Shown: positions 31,877 to 40,299 of the stretch, piece after piece
How positions within the stretch are numbered: the first letter of the stretch is position 1
Layout: each line of letters starts with the position of its first letter
NCBI GenBank assembly: GCA_964554795.1
Contig: CAZKQB010000018.1
Location: forward strand, 1 to 50,696
Origin: SFHK01 sp964554795
GTDB lineage: Bacteria > Bacillota > Clostridia > Christensenellales > Aristaeellaceae
Length of the DNA stretch: 50,696 nt
Reading direction: 5' to 3'
Notes under the pieces: model-generated
Told to the model about the DNA's origin: nothing
The model's input: only the letters and a program-made list of their open reading frames with translations
The model's database searches: none
Made by a program: the position numbers and the translations under genes

Positions 31877-34009
31877 ATGATGATTGAACAGGTCCACGAA
31901 ATATTAAACGCGTTAAAGCGTCCGGCTACTCTGGAGGACATCGCAGGGCAGCTGCATCTTTCCTCCGAGGAAACCGCGAATGCACTTCAATCACTTATAC
32001 AGGACGGCTATTGTGTTGAGACGAAAAGTAAGGGAAAACGAAAATTCGCTCCTATCCACATGATGCACCTGATCCGCTGCCGTGCCGCCGCCATTCCCGG
32101 CTCCCCTGCGTTTGCCCGACCGCTAGACGGCGGAAGCGATTTCTATTTGGATATGCCCGATGAAATTGCTCTGGACGACGATCTGATTCTTGTGCGCCCC
32201 ACTGAGGGCGAGCGACCGCGCGCCACGCTGATTCACGTTGTGAAGCGCGCTCACCCAATCGTTACCGGCAGTGTATATATCGAACCACTCGAACCCTATA
32301 AGCCCCGCCGCGGACAGCGCCATAAACGCCCGCACAAGGTACACGAACCAGAACGAATCGCACTTTTGTCAGATCGTCGCCTCCCGCCCCGCGTCACCAT
32401 CGAGGGCGACCTGCTGGGCGCGAAGGCCGGCGACCTGTGTGTGTTCGAGGTCACCCGATGGCCGTTCCGCGCCCAGCATATGCGCGTACTCGTGAAGCAG
32501 GTCATGGGCTGCGCGCAGGATATCAGCGCTCAATTCAAAGCGCTATTGGCTGAATATTCCATTGAGGAATGCTTCACCGACGATGTACTGCGTGAGGCTG
32601 AGGCCTTCCCCTCTTCGCCCTCCGAGACTGACCTCGCGAATCGCCGTGACCTGCGCAACATGACGATTTTCACCATCGACGGGGCCGATGCCAAGGACTT
32701 CGACGACGCTGTTTCGCTGGAGATCGACGGCGCGCGTGCCATTCTCGGCGTGCACATTGCCGATGTATCCTACTATGTCACCGAGGGTTCTGCCCTCGAC
32801 CTGGCGGCGCGAGCACGCGGCACCAGCGTATATCTGCCCGGCATGACGATTCCCATGCTGCCGGAAACCTTGAGTAATGGCCTATGCTCTCTGCGTCCGA
32901 ATGAAGATCGCCTTACCCATTCGCTTCTCATGACACTGGAGAACGGTCGGGTCATCGACTATGACCTCTTTCCTGCCGTCATCCGCTCGTGCGCAAGGCT
33001 GACGTATGACGACGTGAATAACATGCTCAGAGGGACAGAAAACCATGTGCCGGAGGAATTGCACGAAACGCTTCGGCAAATGAATGCGTTGGCTAAGCGC
33101 CTAAACGCCATTCGAATCGCCCGCGGTGCGTTGGAGCTTGATCTGGGAGAGCCCGAGTTTGACCTTGCCCCAGATGGCATGCCCTCCGCAATTCGCGCGC
33201 GTACTCGCGGCGACGCGCATAGACTGATCGAAGAATTCATGCTGTTAGCCAATGAGACCATCGCCGTGCACGCACAGCACGCTTCTCTTCCCTTTCCATA
33301 CCGCGTGCATGAGTCGCCCGATTCAGAAAAGCTCTCTGCATTGGAAAGCTTTCTTGCCAATCTCGGTCACCCCGAACATCTGGGCAACCGTCCCTCGCCA
33401 CAGAAGCTCCAGAAGGTGCTAAACGATTTTCGGAATCGACCGGAGGGCGTTATTGTCGCGCGCACGCTTCTGCGCGCTATGAGCCGCGCGCGCTATAGCG
33501 AAAAGCCGCTTGGGCATTATGGTTTGGCAAGCCGCGACTATTGCCACTTCACCTCCCCCATTCGGCGCTACCCGGACCTGCTTGCACACCGCATGCTGAG
33601 ATTATTCGCTGCGGGTCAATTGGACGAAGCCTCTTCTGCGCGCTGGACTGAAAAAGTTGCAGAGCGAGCTGCTGAATCCAGCGACTGCGAAGAGCGCGCA
33701 GCGATGTGCGAACGCGATGGCGACCGCCTGATGTGTGCTGCCTACCTGTCCCAGCACATCGGCGAAAGCTTCACGGGCATCCTGACGCATCTCAGTAAGC
33801 GCGGTGCCAGCGTCCTGCTGGATAACACGACTGAGGGTCGAATCCCGCCGCAGCTTATGGACGATTTCTATTCGCTCGATGACGAACGCATGATGATGGT
33901 CGGCCGACATTCCCGTCGTGCCCTGCGCCTTGGCGATTCCATTTCCGTCGAAGTATATTCCAGTGAAATTGCCTCTGGCGAGGTAGAATTCGCCATGTCC
34001 GCACGCTAA
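31877..34009 (+). CDS. rnr: Ribonuclease R
   Basis: A 710-residue 3'-5' exoribonuclease of the RNB family that digests structured RNA and acts in rRNA quality control and trans-translation. The domains in order are: N-terminal winged helix (1-60), two cold-shock-like OB domains (about 65-215), the RNB catalytic domain with FTIDGADAKDFDDAVSLE in pieces (Asp268, Asp274, Asp276 and Asp277 as metal ligands) and the late motif YGLASRDYCHFTSPIRRYPDL, and a C-terminal S1 domain (ESFTGILTHLSKRGASVLL). The tail after S1 is short, without the long Lys-rich end of E. coli RNase R. The ATG has AAAGGAG about 12 bases upstream, rather far. It follows secG, the usual Firmicutes neighbour, but smpB is not next. 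Confidence 0.96.
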   Translation: MMIEQVHEILNALKRPATLEDIAGQLHLSSEETANALQSLIQDGYCVETKSKGKRKFAPIHMMHLIRCRAAAIPGSPAFARPLDGGSDFYLDMPDEIALDDDLILVRPTEGERPRATLIHVVKRAHPIVTGSVYIEPLEPYKPRRGQRHKRPHKVHEPERIALLSDRRLPPRVTIEGDLLGAKAGDLCVFEVTRWPFRAQHMRVLVKQVMGCAQDISAQFKALLAEYSIEECFTDDVLREAEAFPSSPSETDLANRRDLRNMTIFTIDGADAKDFDDAVSLEIDGARAILGVHIADVSYYVTEGSALDLAARARGTSVYLPGMTIPMLPETLSNGLCSLRPNEDRLTHSLLMTLENGRVIDYDLFPAVIRSCARLTYDDVNNMLRGTENHVPEELHETLRQMNALAKRLNAIRIARGALELDLGEPEFDLAPDGMPSAIRARTRGDAHRLIEEFMLLANETIAVHAQHASLPFPYRVHESPDSEKLSALESFLANLGHPEHLGNRPSPQKLQKVLNDFRNRPEGVIVARTLLRAMSRARYSEKPLGHYGLASRDYCHFTSPIRRYPDLLAHRMLRLFAAGQLDEASSARWTEKVAERAAESSDCEERAAMCERDGDRLMCAAYLSQHIGESFTGILTHLSKRGASVLLDNTTEGRIPPQLMDDFYSLDDERMMMVGRHSRRALRLGDSISVEVYSSEIASGEVEFAMSAR

Positions 34010-34498
34010 CGTTTCTCAATTCTATTTCAGAAATGAGCTCGTCTTCCCTTGACTCGCCTCAGCTTGTCATATGATATCTTTGACAAGCTGCTGGACGGGG
34101 AATCATGCTTTCCCGTCCATACTCCCCCTACCAGCGGCACAGCGCTCGAATTTTCAATTCTGCCGTATGCGGCCAGCCAGTAGGCCAACTTGGAAATATC
34201 ATTTCCATCCCGTTGCTTCAAACTCCCTCAGGCATTCATGCAGCATCTTTCCGTGAGTCTGCGCAAACACCGTCAATTGCTCGATGTACTTTTTTCATCA
34301 ACGTAATAAAACAAGCTAATGTGAGGTGATTTTTTCTCCATTCCATAAACCTTGTGTTGAGTCCCACATCCGCACTGCACTTTGCCAAACTATAAAGCTA
34401 TTCTTCAGTTTTTCATCATAGTAATTCTATTGTATATTGCGCACATATCCTCCGTCAGATTGGAGTTGTTTAACGAATATCACAGCTGGATCAAATGT
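34010..34498. other. Intergenic region with hairpins and possible gene remnant
   Basis: Right after rnr the plus strand can form two consecutive stems: CAGCTTGTCA/TGACAAGCTG (34060-34069 with 34081-34090) and GGACGGGGAA/TTTCCCGTCC (34093-34102 with 34109-34118). On the minus strand, short protein-like pieces in shifting frames run from about 34300 to 34027 (for example KLAYWLAAYGRIENSS). I cannot identify a gene; a decayed gene or a folded RNA element is possible. Confidence 0.35.
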
Positions 34499-34530
34499 AA
34501 AAAAGGCACAGCGACGCGACCCGCTGCACC
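34499..34530 (-). terminator. Terminator of the lon-engB operon
   Basis: On the minus strand GGTGCAGCG and CGCTGTGCC pair over nine positions (two G-T), followed by six or more T (34499-34504). It lies about 45 bases past the engB stop. Confidence 0.75.
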
Positions 34531-34574
34531 TATTAATCGTCTTATGAGCACCGTCCGTTCAGGCGCTCCACATT

Positions 34575-35240
34575 TCATTCTTCGATTTCTCGCGTTGGGC
34601 CATCCTCAAAACTTATTCCCTCCGGGATTTCGAACGAGTCCGTTTCTTCTCGAGTAACCGGATTTAGAATCTCATCCAAACGCTTGAGAAGTGCCTCACG
34701 CCCGGTTCCATCCTCGGATGAGTAGGCCAGTATTTGCCATGGCTGAACGTTCAGCTTCCGGCAAATGGGTGCCACAGCGCGCCCACGCGCAGCCTTGCTC
34801 AGCTTATCTGCCTTTGTCGCAATTACGCTGAAGGGCAGCTGATAATGCCGCAGGTAATCTGCCATCATCGCGTCGTCGTCCGTCGGCTCATGGCGAATAT
34901 CGACCAGCAGGAACACATGCTTCAGTGAATCCGAGCCTGACAGATAACCCTCGATCATGCCCGCCCAACGTTTTTTTTCCGCTACCGGTGCCTTCGCAAA
35001 GCCATAGCCAGGCAGATCCGTAAGCATAAACGCGTCGTTTACGCGGTAAATATTTACCAGCCGTGTCTTTCCCGGCTCAGAGGACGTGCGCGCAAGCTTC
35101 GAATTCATGCACAGCGAGTTGATCAGCGACGACTTGCCCACGTTGGAACGTCCTGCCATGGCAATCTCCGGCATGCCGCGCCCGGGAAAGCTGCCCAGAC
35201 GCTCTAATGACGTCACAAAACACGAACGTACGATTCTCAA
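34575..35240 (-). CDS. engB: Ribosome biogenesis GTP-binding protein EngB (YsxC)
   Basis: A 221-residue GTPase needed for assembly of the large ribosomal subunit. G1 GRSNVGKSS (30-38), the GKTRLVN switch, G3 DLPGYGFAK, G4 TKADK and the SSEDGTG G5 region are in order, as in EngB/YihA/YsxC. A C-terminal acidic tail of about 20 residues (EETDSFEIPEGISFEDGP) is longer than in many homologs. The start appears to be a TTG at 35240, with AAGGCGGT about 9 bases upstream inside the end of lon. It follows lon with a 1-base gap; lon-engB is a common Firmicutes pair. Confidence 0.94.
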   Translation of the reverse strand: MRIVRSCFVTSLERLGSFPGRGMPEIAMAGRSNVGKSSLINSLCMNSKLARTSSEPGKTRLVNIYRVNDAFMLTDLPGYGFAKAPVAEKKRWAGMIEGYLSGSDSLKHVFLLVDIRHEPTDDDAMMADYLRHYQLPFSVIATKADKLSKAARGRAVAPICRKLNVQPWQILAYSSEDGTGREALLKRLDEILNPVTREETDSFEIPEGISFEDGPTREIEE

Positions 35241-35241
35241 T

Positions 35242-37605
35242 TTATATAACCGCCTTTACATGCATCGTCTTTCGCCCGGGCATAACCATGGCAATTGCCT
35301 CCGATGCATCCGAAATCATCTGAATCTGCATCGCGCTACGCACATCCTCGGGCAGCTTTTCAAGATCCTTGCGGTTTTCCTCCGGCAGAAGCACGGTATT
35401 CATTCCCGCGCGATACGCCGCCAGCAGCTTTTCCTTCACGCCACCGATGGGCAACGCCTTTCCGCGCAATGACAGCTCGCCCGTCATGGCAATATCCTGC
35501 CGCGCCTTTTCCCCGGTCACGGCACTGAACATTGCACAGGCCAATGCGATGCCGGCAGATGGGCCGTCCTTCGGTGTCGCACCCTCCGGCACGTGCACAT
35601 GGATGTCGTGCTTTTTGCGATATTCTTCAGTCAGACCCGCATCCGCCGCGTGCGCGCGCACATAACTCCATGCAATATGCGCGGACTCCTTCATCACGTC
35701 GCCCAGCGAACCCGTCAGCTCCAGCTTGCCGTCGCCGGGCAGCACGGCCACCTCGATCGGCATCACCTCTCCGCCTACGCTCGTCCATGCCAAACCGTTC
35801 ACAACGCCCGTCTCTGGCGCCTTCGTCGTTTGGATGTGACTGAACTGCGGAGCGCCAAGGTAATGCTCCACATTCTCCGGCCGCACGGTCACCGTCTTTC
35901 TCTCTGCCTCCGGCGTATCCATCATCTCCGTGGCAGCCTTACGGCAGACTGCAGCCAGCGTGCGCTCCAATGCGCGTACGCCTGCCTCGCGCGTGTAACC
36001 ATCTATAATCTTTTCCAATGCCTTCTGCGACATGCGCAGATTCTTTCCGGTCAACCCATTGGCCTCCAGCTGTTTTTTCCACAAGTGCCGACGAGCAATT
36101 TGCAGCTTTTCCTCCTGCGTATAGCTGGGTACCTCAATGATCTCCATGCGGTCATACAACGGCTTCGGAATCGACGATACGTCGTTCGCCGTAGTAATAA
36201 AGAACACCTGTGAAAGATCAAACGGCGCTTCCAGGAAATGGTCGCGGAACTGGGAATTCTGCTCCGGATCCAGCACCTCCAGCATTGCTGATGCTGGATC
36301 GCCGCGCATATCGGACGCCATCTTGTCAATCTCATCAAACAAGAAAACGGGATTCATTGAACCGCATTGCTTGATGGCCGAAATGATGCGACCCGGCATA
36401 GCCGCCACATACGTGCGCCGATGTCCGCGAAGCTCAGCCTCGTCATGTACCCCGCCCAGTGAAACCTGACAGAATTTCTTTTTCAGTGCCCGTGCAACCG
36501 ACCGTGCGATGCTCGTTTTTCCAACGCCCGGCGCACCTACGAGGCAAAGAATCGGCCCGCGGGAATCCTTTTTGAGCGCGCGCACCACAATGAACTCGAG
36601 AATGCGCTTCTTCACGTCCTCAAGTCCGTAATGATCGCCTTCCAGCACATTTCGAGCTGCAGCAATGTCTATAGGATGCTCGTCGTAAATGCCCCACGGC
36701 AGCTCAAGCATACACTCGACATAGTTCTGCATCACTGCGCTCTCCGGCGAACCAGCCTGCGTACGCGCCAAACGCTTGAGTTCCTTCTCCGTACGCTCGC
36801 GCGCCTCACCAGAAATGGCCGAGGCTGCCAGTCGAGATTCATACTGAGCAATATCGTCGTCGTTTTCACCCAGCTCTTCCTCAATCACGTGCAGCTGCTC
36901 GCGCAGGAAGTAATCTCGGTTGTTATGATCGATGCGCTCGTGCACGCGGCGCTGAATCTCTTGCTCCATATGGCTGACCTGAAGCTCGCGACTAAGAATA
37001 TCGCACATGAGCTGAATGCGCAGCTGCGGATCGACACACTCCAGCACAGCCTCGCGGTCGCTCAAATCATCCAACACATTCGCTGCGATCAGATCTGCCA
37101 GCACGCCAGGGTCGCGCTCTCCGCTTACGGCCTGCCGAAGCTCCGTACCAACATTTTCCTTCGTAGCCGCATATTGATCAAACAGCCGCCGCGCCGCACG
37201 TGTCCACGCGCGAACCTCAGTGGTAAGCTCCGTTCGCTGCTCAGTAACCTCGCAGATTTCGGCTTGGATCATGCCATCAATTTCATAGGTTCCCACAACA
37301 ATCGCGCGAGACAGCCCGTCCACAAGTAGCCGAAACACGCCGTCCGGCAGTTGTCCCACCTGACGCACCTTTACAATGGTTCCCATAGGATATAAATCCG
37401 CAAGCTCCGGCTCTTCCTTCATGCCGTCCCGCTGTGATACGACAAACAGCCTCTTGTCCGTGCTCATGGACGCGTTCAGCGCAGCAACCGACTTTTCTCG
37501 TCCGGCGTCAAAGTGCATTACCGTGCCCGGATAAATCACCATTCCGCGAAGCGCAATAGTAGGAATTCGGCTTTCACTGACAGTCTTTTCTTTTTCGACT
37601 TGCAA
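35242..37605 (-). CDS. lon: ATP-dependent Lon protease
   Basis: An AAA+ serine protease of about 787 residues, cytoplasmic, degrading damaged and short-lived proteins. It has the N-terminal LAN domain (about 15-210), a coiled-coil region, the AAA module with Walker A GAPGVGKTS (357-365) and Walker B VFLFDEIDK, and the protease domain with Ser683 in KDGPSAGIA and Lys724 in GGVKEKLL. I start at the TTG at 37605: GGAGG lies 8 bases upstream, whereas the in-frame ATG at 37620 is formed by the AT before that SD and has no SD of its own, being about 12 bases from the predicted transcript start. If the ATG is used the protein is 792 residues. engB is co-transcribed. Confidence 0.96.
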   Translation of the reverse strand: MQVEKEKTVSESRIPTIALRGMVIYPGTVMHFDAGREKSVAALNASMSTDKRLFVVSQRDGMKEEPELADLYPMGTIVKVRQVGQLPDGVFRLLVDGLSRAIVVGTYEIDGMIQAEICEVTEQRTELTTEVRAWTRAARRLFDQYAATKENVGTELRQAVSGERDPGVLADLIAANVLDDLSDREAVLECVDPQLRIQLMCDILSRELQVSHMEQEIQRRVHERIDHNNRDYFLREQLHVIEEELGENDDDIAQYESRLAASAISGEARERTEKELKRLARTQAGSPESAVMQNYVECMLELPWGIYDEHPIDIAAARNVLEGDHYGLEDVKKRILEFIVVRALKKDSRGPILCLVGAPGVGKTSIARSVARALKKKFCQVSLGGVHDEAELRGHRRTYVAAMPGRIISAIKQCGSMNPVFLFDEIDKMASDMRGDPASAMLEVLDPEQNSQFRDHFLEAPFDLSQVFFITTANDVSSIPKPLYDRMEIIEVPSYTQEEKLQIARRHLWKKQLEANGLTGKNLRMSQKALEKIIDGYTREAGVRALERTLAAVCRKAATEMMDTPEAERKTVTVRPENVEHYLGAPQFSHIQTTKAPETGVVNGLAWTSVGGEVMPIEVAVLPGDGKLELTGSLGDVMKESAHIAWSYVRAHAADAGLTEEYRKKHDIHVHVPEGATPKDGPSAGIALACAMFSAVTGEKARQDIAMTGELSLRGKALPIGGVKEKLLAAYRAGMNTVLLPEENRKDLEKLPEDVRSAMQIQMISDASEAIAMVMPGRKTMHVKAVI

Positions 37606-37638
37606 GGGTTGTTCCTCCATAAATCAACGTATACTGGC

Positions 37639-37667
37639 ATTATACCCGTCTCCTGTTAGGGTGTCAA
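37639..37667 (-). promoter_or_regulatory. Promoter of lon-engB
   Basis: Minus-strand TTGACA (37662-37667) and TATAAT (37639-37644) are 17 bases apart, a full consensus match. No CIRCE or CtsR-type repeat is evident. Confidence 0.88.
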
Positions 37668-37760
37668 GCTTATGTAAGCGTTATACAGCAATTACTAACG
37701 GAATATAACGAATTATGTCCACGTTTTTCCAGATAAGCCAGCTTTGCCTTCAGTATGCTC

Positions 37761-37789
37761 TTTACATTTTCCCTTTTTTCACATATAAT
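37761..37789 (+). promoter_or_regulatory. Promoter of the MATE transporter gene
   Basis: TTTACA (37761-37766) and TATAAT (37784-37789) are 17 bases apart, with a T-rich spacer. Confidence 0.7.
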
Positions 37790-37833
37790 ATAGGAAAGAA
37801 CACAATTTAAAATCAGGAGGCTCTGTCATCGCC

Positions 37834-39243
37834 ATGAACGCATTTCTTGTCCGTGCGCGTCACACCGTGTACAGTCGTCTGGAATCCGAGCATTTCACGG
37901 CACAGTCGCTGGTTCGCATGTTCTGGCCCCTGGTTCTCGACCAGCTTTTTATCTTCGTCATTGGCATTCTGTCGGTTGCCATGGTTTCGTCCGCCGGAGA
38001 AGAACAGATTGCCGCCGTAACGCTGGTGGGCGTCATCGGCTCACTGGCCTACGCACTATTTTCTGCCATCAGCATGGGTGGCTCCATCGTCATTTCCCGC
38101 GCAAAGGGCAGCGGCAACCCAGAGCGCGTGCGGCGCGCCATCGGTCAATCCGCCACAAGCTGTCTGTTGTGCGCCATCGTCATTGCTGCCTTGATGCTCG
38201 TATTCGGAGCCTCGATCATCCGCTTTTTCTACCCTGCTGCCGATCAGGCCGTCATCGACGCAGGCATTTCATACATGCACTATTACGCCTACTCCATCAT
38301 TCCCTATTCCTTCTTCTGCGTCGTCTTTCAGGCCTTCCGAAGCCTTGGCGACTCCCGCAGCAGTCTGATTCTTACGATCATTATCAACTCAGTGCACCTG
38401 ATTGCTTCCTTCGTTTACATAAACCTGATGCATATGGGTGCCATGGGCTCAGCGCTTTCCTACCTCACCGCACGCCTGATTGGCTTTGCGTTCTCTCTCA
38501 TCTGGCTAATGCGTCCGCACAGCGGCATTGGCATGCGCTTACGCTATTTCTTCCATTTTGATAAGCAGATTGTCCGCGACATTTCCCTTCTGGGCATTCC
38601 CTTCTCAATTGAGCAAATCCTCTTTCAGGGCGGGATGCTTCTGGTACAGCTCTACCTCGCCCGGCTTTCAACCACAGCACTTGCTGCACAGGGCATTGCA
38701 ACCTCAGTTTTCAATCTGTATTATGCGTTCGCCTACGCCATAACAGCCATCACCGGCACCGTGTGCGGCCAATGCGTAGGCGCTAAGGAAATTGATCTGG
38801 CGCGCCGCTATTGCCTGAATTTCGTCCACCTCGGGCGATATGTGCTGGCTGTCGCCGTTTTCATACTGTTCCCATTGACGCCGCTGCTTCTCCGCCTCAA
38901 CAGTGCTTCTCCGGAGGCATCCCGCATCGTATGGCTGGCGCTGGCCGTCGGCGCATTTCCCATGCCATTTCTCTGGCCCGACGGCTTTGTCATTCCCACT
39001 GCCACGCGAACCGCCGGCGATGCACGTTTTACCACTGTCATTTCCCTCTCCTCCATGTTCATCGGACGGCTGGCGTTCGGCTACCTTTTCAGCATCCATC
39101 TGGGCTTCGGCATTGTCGGCGTCTGGATTGGACAGCTGATTGAATGGCTGCTGCGCGCCGTTGTCATGCGTCGGCGCATCCGAACCGATAAATGGATTCT
39201 GGTCGATACGAGCACTGATAAAGCCCCCACTCACGTCAAATAA
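37834..39243 (+). CDS. MATE family efflux transporter
   Basis: A 469-residue membrane protein with about twelve predicted helices in two similar halves, the MATE (multidrug and toxin extrusion) fold. Such proteins export cationic drugs or other small molecules using Na+ or H+ gradients. Visible family features are LVRMFWPLVLDQLF at the first helix, the GG(S)IVISRAKGSGNPERVRRA loop, the mid-protein repeat of the first half (DISLLGIPFSIEQILFQGG) and the GTVCGQCVGAKEIDLARRY loop. AGGAGG is 13 bases before the ATG, a long spacing. It stands alone, with its own promoter, and no regulator next to it. The substrate is unknown. Confidence 0.92.
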   Translation: MNAFLVRARHTVYSRLESEHFTAQSLVRMFWPLVLDQLFIFVIGILSVAMVSSAGEEQIAAVTLVGVIGSLAYALFSAISMGGSIVISRAKGSGNPERVRRAIGQSATSCLLCAIVIAALMLVFGASIIRFFYPAADQAVIDAGISYMHYYAYSIIPYSFFCVVFQAFRSLGDSRSSLILTIIINSVHLIASFVYINLMHMGAMGSALSYLTARLIGFAFSLIWLMRPHSGIGMRLRYFFHFDKQIVRDISLLGIPFSIEQILFQGGMLLVQLYLARLSTTALAAQGIATSVFNLYYAFAYAITAITGTVCGQCVGAKEIDLARRYCLNFVHLGRYVLAVAVFILFPLTPLLLRLNSASPEASRIVWLALAVGAFPMPFLWPDGFVIPTATRTAGDARFTTVISLSSMFIGRLAFGYLFSIHLGFGIVGVWIGQLIEWLLRAVVMRRRIRTDKWILVDTSTDKAPTHVK

Positions 39244-39279
39244 TCCCGTCACAAATATGCAGATTTCCTTACGCCGCAT

Positions 39280-39297
39280 AGCTGCCTACAGCTTTTT
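39280..39297 (+). terminator. Possible terminator of the MATE gene
   Basis: AGCTG and CAGCT around CCTA, followed by five T. The stem is only 5 bp. It is nested in a 9-bp inverted repeat GCCGCATAG (39273-39281) and CTATGCGGC (39310-39318), an alternative fold. Confidence 0.45.
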
Positions 39298-39352
39298 AAT
39301 GAGAGACATCTATGCGGCTGGGTAGATATAAGTTTCTATATGTATAAACCGT

Positions 39353-40198
39353 TCAAACCTTTTTTACTTCATCGAGTTCATATCCTATGACCTTATTAAA
39401 ATCAGCCGAATTCAAAAGAAAACGAACAAAACGCGCTCTGAGATAGTATCCTGTGTCGCTGCGTCCTTCAAAGCATACCCTATCACCAAAGTATCGTTGA
39501 TTTTCGCGTGTCATGCTTTGCATATCTCGGAAAAATGCCTGCTTTATCCTCTCAGCATACTCGTCGCACCACGCTTTCCATCCGTCGGTGTCCTGATGAA
39601 AGTACTGCGAATCGCCTATGATCTCCTGTTCAAAAAACATGGCGACACCCTCCGTAAACAGCTGCCAGAGGAAATGGTTCGACATTTTCTCAAAGCTTAT
39701 GTTGGCGCCCCATATTGAAACTGATACGCATGACCCAATTCGTGCACGATCAGCCAGTTCATGTCATCCATACCGCACCAGTCAAGCTCTATGATTTTCT
39801 CAATGCCAAGAAGGATCGACGTTTTACCGTTCACGTCGGTAACCCAGCCCCATTGCACAAGCCAAGGTACAACACGACGTTCGCATCCACAGCCCTTCCG
39901 AATCGATCAAGCATCGTTTCATCCAGATGCTGCGTAACCGCGCGAAATAATTCAATGGCTTTCGCCTCTCCTTGTCCTTCAAAACGGCATTCAGTACCGG
40001 CAGATCGTCTTTCGTCCATGAAAAACCCGCCGAAATGCTGATTCACATATCATTGATACAGATTTCCTTTATGCCGGGTACGGAAGCGTCGATATAAGCC
40101 TCGCATCTTTCCATGTGAAACTTCCCATCTTCAAACGCCGCAAGCATTCCCTCTGTCGCATTTATTACCCCGTGTTCACATTCTCCTATGGATTTCAT
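39353..40198 (-). pseudogene. Metallopeptidase-like gene broken by three frameshifts
   Basis: Four consecutive minus-strand pieces join into one protein if three frameshifts are mended. Piece 1 runs from an ATG at 40198 (SD GGGGAAGG) to a stop at 40043. Piece 2 runs on from 40046 to 39831. Piece 3, in another frame, reads WGWVTDVNGKTSILLGIEKI and continues to WLIVHELGHAYQFQYG, ending near 39715. Piece 4 (SNHFLWQLFTEGVAMFFEQE) runs to 39353. HELGH is a zinc-metallopeptidase HExxH motif, and TEGVAMFFEQE about 25 residues later could give the third ligand (Glu). The shifts between pieces 2/3 and 3/4 both fall at GGGG runs (39848-39851 and 39708-39711). No transcript signals are clear. I do not know the exact family. 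Sequencing error is the alternative. Confidence 0.75.
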
Positions 40199-40250
40199 TT
40201 TTATACCTTCCCCGACCTCGCATTCCACGCAAGTTCATCTGCGCCATAAA

Positions 40251-40284
40251 ACAAAAGAGCTGCCAGACATTTGCCCGGCAGCTC
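40251..40284 (-). terminator. Terminator of the giant Ig-repeat gene
   Basis: GAGCTGCC (40257-40264) and GGCAGCTC (40277-40284) pair; on the minus strand TTTTGTTTT follows. It lies 15 bases past the stop. Confidence 0.85.
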
Positions 40285-40299
40285 CTCGCCCTGCTTCGA

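Noticed and set aside
34382..34657. 91-codon plus-strand frame with a hydrophobic N-terminus
   Set aside because: No SD, a TTG start, and it runs through the lon-engB terminator and antisense into engB.
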